DNA of 64,000 nt. Origin: Lantana camara (Eukaryota > Streptophyta > Magnoliopsida > Lamiales > Verbenaceae). The stretch lies in contig CM074862.1 of NCBI GenBank assembly GCA_037501455.1, positions 88,187,501-88,251,500 of the forward strand. Reading direction: 5' to 3'. Positions 59,492 to 64,000 of the stretch are shown here, in pieces; position 1 is the first letter of the stretch, and the number at the start of each line of letters is the position of its first letter. Below the pieces are notes generated by a model that saw only the letters and a list, made by a program, of their open reading frames with translations, made no database searches and was not told the DNA's origin. Made by a program: the position numbers and the translations under genes.

Positions 59492-59949
59492 TCTATATAC
59501 ATATAATTATATATATATATATCTAAATCTAATCTTCCTTCACTTAGTTACTTTGACTAATTCCTCGCCTGTTTTAAATACATGATTTCAGGGAGCGAGG
59601 ACACCGACACCTAGAGGTATCTTGAAGCTATAGGTGTCATATTTATTAGATCAGGTTTAGATTAAGAGCATTTAATCCTGATCATGTATATATTGCTAAT
59701 AAATTGCTCTTATACGTTAACTCCGTACACTACGCTATCATACTACCTCATTACAATATTATGCACCATTCTGTGTGTTATCATGTTGCTTGTTGCAAAC
59801 TTTAAATTCTTTTATCTTCCGCTGCATTTTACCCTACGCTCTACTTAAGTACCGTCTATACCGTTCGCCGTAGTATTTCTCGGGTGCTAGGTCTCACATC
59901 CACTCGAGGGTAGTACGGTGCGGGAGTTGTAGTGTTAGGGGGCGCTACA
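56653..59949 (+). repeat. 3' LTR of Gypsy G1
   Basis: 3297 bp, TGTAACAGCCCG...GCTACA. TATAAATA is at 57703-57710, donor-like AAG|GTAC at 57795, (TA)n at 59451-59487, inverted repeat at 59546-59562, and TTTCAG|GG about 31 nt later. It is longer than the 5' LTR because it keeps sequence near 57100-57260 that the 5' LTR has lost; it lacks about 50 bp that the 5' LTR has near 33970-34025. Confidence 0.95.
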
Positions 59950-59954
59950 CATCA

Positions 59955-60125
59955 GGATTAGGGGAGTTCTCATAGATGCACAACTAAAGTAAACACATAC
60001 CAAACAAGAGCACATAAAGAAGTGTTGTCCCAATTCTTTATTTTATTCAAAGATTGTTTGTGATTACAATAAGGAAAAGTACAAAACGGATATACAATTG
60101 GCTTTCTAGGGCACTATTCCTAACA
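59955..60125 (-). repeat. Right LTR of Copia B, terminal segment
   Basis: It matches 10032-10204, ends GCACTATTCCTAACA, and completes the LTR split by G1. Confidence 0.93.
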
Positions 60126-60269
60126 ACAACGACCCTTCTTAATTAACACCTTTATTATTTAATTAATCCACATATCACACTACCATAGTCTTGCAATGGG
60201 TGTGTGACCCTTAGTCCAATAACGAAATGAATTAAAAAATAATTCAGTTATTGACTATTAGTGGAATAC
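60126..60269 (-). repeat. Copia A LTR, second segment
   Basis: It continues the Copia A LTR from 8221. It matches the Copia B LTR around 9170-9300 (CCATAGTCTTGCAATGGGTG versus CCATAGTCTAGCAACAGGTG). It is cut off by Gypsy R at 60270. Confidence 0.7.
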
Positions 60270-61167
60270 TGTAACGCCCCTATTTTTCTATTCAAGTATG
60301 ACGTATATGTTTATCAATATGTGCAATTAAATTAATCTTGTATAATTTCAACTATTATTTCTCTTATTAGTTTAATTTTGAAAATGAATTATTAAAACGT
60401 TTATGCCTATGTGATTGTGTTTGAGTGTCGTTTCTATCCGATTTGATTTCCGTTTTTCGTGAAAACTTGGTATGAGTGAATTATGAGTATTATGATCATA
60501 TCATTTTTCTCATTTTATGTTTCCAAATTCTTTTGTTTGAGTTTTGAATTTATTTTGAGTTTTAGAACCAAAACAGGGGCTAACGAGCAATTAGCGCACC
60601 ATTGGTTCCGTATATGATATCTTAAGCTCGGGAACTCGGAATCGAGTTTCGTCACCTGAACTGGACTCGTATCGATGATTCGGATCCGATGGAACAAACC
60701 TCATATTTTTCTAAGATCATTTGGATCCCTAAATTTTAACCACAACGAGTAATTTGCGACTTAAGACGATAATTCTTGACTTTTCCCAAGCTACGGACCT
60801 ACCCTAATGCACCTAAGCCCTAAACCCTTGACCTATATCAACTTGATACACTTCTCTCTCTGTCCCTTACTCAGCCCCAACCAAAATCTCTCTCTCTCAC
60901 ACAAGAAATATCCGCCAAAAAGGAGGAAAAGAAGAGAAGAGGAAAAGGAAAGAAGAATACTATTCACCCTTTGCGATTTTGAGCTCATCTCTTCACCATC
61001 TTCCATCATTTCTTGAAGGTAAGCTCATTTTTGTGAGGTATTTCTCCTTGTGGTCATTTTAAGTTAGGATTTGCATGATTTCACCATGTTTTGAATTAGA
61101 ATTGATATATATGATGAATAGTGAGGGTTGGATGTATTTTGTGGATTTGGGTCATTGGGTTTCTGAC

Positions 61168-61224
61168 CAGAATCCATGGGGGTGGATTTTTCCCTTTGGA
61201 AAAATCCATGGGGGGTGGATTCTG
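61168..61224 (+). repeat. Paired ATCCATGGGGGTGGAT repeat, R LTR
   Basis: Two copies of AATCCATGGGGGTGGATT-type sequence flanking a TTTTTCC and GGAAAAA pair. Each copy is weakly self-complementary (AATCC with GGATT). It lies about 150 bp after the donor-like site, comparable to the GC palindrome clusters of L, M and S. Confidence 0.6.
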
Positions 61225-62600
61225 TCCAACCTGTTTTTGTTACTCCGATTCCGTTTTTCTTCGCTCATTTGATCTTCCTCCACCTCTTTTATGACTTCGT
61301 TGATATACTAACATGTTTTTTAATGTGTTACCTTGTGTGTTATGAATTTTCATGATTTTTCGTGGAATATTTTCTGAGTTATACCTCAACATGTCATCAT
61401 TGCTCATAATATGCGCATGCATGGATCTTTGCTCTCAATGTGAACCCTAATTGCTTATATAACTCTTATTTTAAGGCTTGTATGATATGTATACATGTTA
61501 TATCATATGTTATGATCATTATTTGAATTTATCGGATTTATTTGATATGAAATATGGAAGTTATTAACTCGAACGGATTTGAATGCCTCTTGAAATGAAT
61601 GAATGACTTGGTTAAATATCTTTAAGTTATTAATTGTGCACATGAACGTGTTCATGATATAATATCATCTCTTATGCTTTCATATCGTATTTATTGCATT
61701 GTCGTGTGTCATATATGGTTCATTTGGAGTCTTCAGTCTCACGTAAGCACCATGTCGTTTCTTGTACAGTTTCTCCAGGGCGGAGACGTGCCGGGTTCAT
61801 AGGCCACTTTCAAGTCCTCTTGTTTTCTTCTTGGTTTTGGTCGGTAAGGTGTAAAGGTGGGTTTTTCCTCTATTAGTTAAAACCACCCTATATACATCCA
61901 ATGTGTAAAGTTTTAAGCCAAAATTTATATTGAGCGTATATCGAGTCATTTCAAATGAGTAACTGATTTCAAACATAAGCCTTTCTTTCATGAACCCTTA
62001 CCCAATGTTTTGGCGAGATCAGTGAACACAATGTTTAATGGGGCCCGGGACAATGTGTACGTGGCTATCCGGGGAAGCTCGGGCTGACGGTCATCCCCGT
62101 GCATAAGTCCCAACAAACAATAACGGCGTAACCGGACCTCATTAGGAGTTAGCGAGAAATTGACGCTGAGCGCCATCTGTGGAGTCATGTAACCCCTTTT
62201 GGTCAATGAATGAGGTGGTCGGGTCTTGCTAACCCGTCCACCGCCCGGAGGAAGAAGGTGTAAGTGCTTATGTTTATGAATGTTAATGATTATCAATGAT
62301 TGTTAATGAATGAACGACTGAACGACTATTGTATGATCACTAATGAATGAACGAACGAATGAATGATTAAATGCACACACGAGGTGGAGGTTGGAGAATT
62401 CGCCCTCTCACCGGGCTCACGAAATGACCGCATGATTTTAATGAATGAATGACATTGATCGTTGTAATCCCGATCGTTGTTTTCCTTTGTTTTACCCACT
62501 TGGGAAACATCTAATAAAACCTTGCAAGGGATTATAGCTTGTATGTTGGTGTGTTTAAATTCTACGATATTATTTATGATATGCCTCGTTTTATACCCAC

Positions 62601-62617
62601 CAGTCTCCTATAGACTG
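62601..62617 (+). promoter_or_regulatory. Inverted repeat near the acceptor-like site, R LTR
   Basis: Perfect arms CAGTCT and AGACTG around CCTAT. The right arm continues as CTGAACCC, and TTTGCAG|G follows 29 nt after the stem. The flanking ACCCAC...AACCCGG sequence is shared with M and S. Confidence 0.6.
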
Positions 62618-63031
62618 AACCCGGATTTATTTTTAGTTCTTTGCAGGTTTTGGAGTGCTAGGTGGGAATTTTGGGTCTGTCGAGTCATTGGTTAGGTCTG
62701 AGTCACACCACATGCATATTGTAAATTGATTTAGTTATGCATTGAATATATAAAATATTAAGATTATATTTTATGATATTCGGGACTAGATATTTACGTT
62801 AGTTGAACCCGTCAATTGCTAACAGTATTTATGATTAATTATATGTTTTGCATCCGCGCATGCATTTTATTCTTTTGAATTGTTTGTTTAGTTTCGAAAT
62901 TAGCTCCCGCCTAGCATAGCGAGTGAGTGGTCCCCATTCACCATGACTTGGCACGTGTATGGACTTTCCATTTCATATGCGGATCGGGTCTCGGTGCGGG
63001 GGATATGGTGCCTTCCGTTTGGGGCGCTACA

Positions 63032-64000
63032 TCTTTAAGTGGTATCAGAGCCCCAGGTTGCAAAACCGGGGTTTCTAGTGTCGTGTCATGTCAAGTCTAG
63101 GTCGTACGGCATAGGAACAACTTGTCAACGTGTGCACCGCATTGATCATGAGCATTGTCATTGAAACTTGATGTGGAAATATATTTGTAAATGTGCTTAA
63201 TTTAAATTTTGTTGACTTATGTGTTGCATTTTGCATCAAATACGTGCTCTTGGTGCTAATTATGTGTCATATGCACTTACTAATTGGAATGCATTGATAT
63301 TTGAGATGAGTTGTTATTGTAGGATATTTTTATAACATCAAACCACGACCAATTCTCACGATCACAACAACCCGTCATGAGTCCTACATTCAACCATCGA
63401 GGATGTAAGGAATGCACCGGAGATTTTATACAAGAATTCGAGAGTCGTGGCCTTTCTCAATTGGGCTATGATTCGAGTGGGGGAATCTGAGATGGGAAAC
63501 CCAAGTTGTAGGAGTAATTGATAAGTTCTCCCAAGGTTGAGGAATATTGGAAAGGATAGTAGTGTGCGCGCGATGTCTACCATCCACAATATTAACATAT
63601 GCATCTACACAATTGGGGTTGATTAATTGGATTCCTTAGGATTATTTAATTCAAGAAAGAATTAAAAGAAAGCCTCAAATGTACCTCATTTTGAGGTTGG
63701 ATCGGCGAAGAGATGATGATAACCAAGAGGACTTAAGGTTAAATAGATTGGCTGAGAAGTGAGCAACGAAGATCGTCGAGGAAAAGCTCTCGAGTAAATC
63801 AATTCATTAGAAATTAAGTCCGGGGAACAAGGAAAAAAAAAGTCGTGACTTGGGATACTTTGGAGTCCGGACAAGGTTGGAATCGAAATTGGAGAAGTTA
63901 AAGAAAGTCAAGCAACAGAAGATATGGAGCAACAAATGGAAACGATAAAGAAAGACAAAGAGCTTGTGGAGGGTATGGTGAAGCCAAGTGTAAGCAATTG
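63032..64000 (+). other. Primer binding site and leader of Gypsy R (partial)
   Basis: TGGTATCAGAGC at 63040-63051 is an exact tRNA-iMet-type primer site. The rest is purine-rich non-coding leader homologous to the M leader. The small frames here have no motif and none is called a gene. Confidence 0.75.

Larger units (their letters stand above)
33290..59949 (+). mobile_element. Gypsy G1: chromovirus, split by G2
   Basis: Complete Ty3/Gypsy element with LTRs at 33290-36460 and 56653-59949, primer site 36469-36480, ORF0 36582-37196, a broken gag-pol at 37770-41289 plus 55739-56624, a polypurine tract 56641-56652 and TSD catca. The C-terminal chromodomain-like sequence and long LTRs fit the Tekay/Del group of plant chromoviruses. 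Gypsy G2, of the same group, lies inside its integrase. Confidence 0.95.
8222..60125 (-). mobile_element. Copia B: full-length Ty1/Copia element, broken and interrupted
   Basis: Left LTR 8222-10204 (1983 bp) and right LTR 31477-33289 plus 59955-60125 (1984 bp after removing G1 and one TSD copy). Between them on the minus strand are RNase H, RT, integrase, protease and gag, then a leader containing Gypsy M and a primer binding site. LTR ends are TGTT...AACA. The flanks are gcagc at 8217-8221 and acaac at 60126-60130, which match at three of five positions; both differences are G versus A, so the TSD is uncertain. The flanking DNA on both sides belongs to a Copia A LTR, so B inserted into a relative. 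Confidence 0.9.
60270..63031 (+). repeat. 5' LTR of Gypsy R
   Basis: 2762 bp, TGTAACGCCCC...GCGCTACA. It has a CT-repeat leader near 60850-60900, donor-like GAAG|GTAAGC at 61019, an ATCCATGG-type repeat at 61170-61220, an inverted repeat at 62601-62617, TTTGCAG|G at 62644-62646 and the CCCGCCTAGC block near 62908. Confidence 0.9.
60270..64000 (+). mobile_element. Gypsy R: left part of an LTR element of the L/M/S family
   Basis: LTR 60270-63031, primer site 63040-63051 and about 950 bp of leader to the window edge. The leader matches the M leader in reverse complement from the primer site (GGTTGCAAAACC, GTCTAGGTCGT) to the ATGGAGCAACAAATGGAAAC block. No gag is reached within the window. The left flank aatac (60265-60269) would be its TSD. 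Confidence 0.85.

Noticed and set aside
1..64000. L and R as two ends of one plus-strand element
   Set aside because: L supplies a 3' end at the left and R a 5' end at the right, which is the wrong order for one element. Their LTRs also differ substantially, so they are separate insertions.

Overview
The window is plant nuclear DNA, most likely from a flowering plant. It consists wholly or almost wholly of nested transposable elements, and I found no convincing host gene, tRNA, rRNA or CRISPR array. The plant assignment rests on long TG...CA LTR retrotransposons primed by a tRNA-iMet-type site (TGGTATCAGAGC), Ty3/Gypsy chromoviruses with a C-terminal chromodomain-like region and LTRs of about 2.7 to 4.1 kb, plant-type Ty1/Copia elements, a CACTA-type terminus, and AT-rich DNA full of (AT)n runs.

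Layout, oldest to youngest, from interruption order and target-site duplications (TSDs). Copia A (minus strand, very decayed) is the scaffold: 4347-8221 plus 60126-60269. Gypsy L (1-4346, right half, plus strand) and Gypsy R (60270 to the window end, left half, plus strand) interrupt it at either side. Copia B (8222-60125, minus strand) sits inside an LTR of Copia A. Gypsy M (14447-29678, minus, TSD tagac) sits in the Copia B leader. Inside M is solo LTR S (18210-23166, TSD agccc), which carries a one-ended CACTA-like fragment (20751 to about 22804). Gypsy G1 (33290-59949, plus, TSD catca) sits in the right LTR of Copia B. G1 is split by Gypsy G2 (41290-55733, plus, TSD gatag), whose two LTRs are each 4127 bp and differ at roughly 28 sites by eye. 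The deepest chain is A > B > M > S > CACTA.

Coding content. G2 has one long gag-protease-RT-RNaseH-integrase-chromodomain frame, but the RT lacks 29 residues relative to G1. G1 has the same gene broken by a frameshift, several stops and the G2 insertion. Both carry a second open frame between the primer binding site and gag, called ORF0 here, that encodes a helical protein with an acidic tail and is clearly conserved between the two. Copia B has recognisable but broken gag, protease, integrase, RT and RNase H. L has a gag remnant with zinc knuckles and no pol. M has no recognisable gag or pol.

Most interesting structure. The five LTR types with full sequence here (L, M/S, R, G1, G2) share a gene-like organisation: a splice-donor-like AAG|GT early in the LTR and a CAG|G acceptor-like site near its end. 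About 24 to 33 nt before the acceptor lies a small inverted repeat whose 3' arm contains a branch-point-like CTRA sequence. Within this putative LTR intron, the L/M/S/R group also carries arrays of GC-rich palindromes whose arms change together. These are sequence observations; the functional reading is inference.
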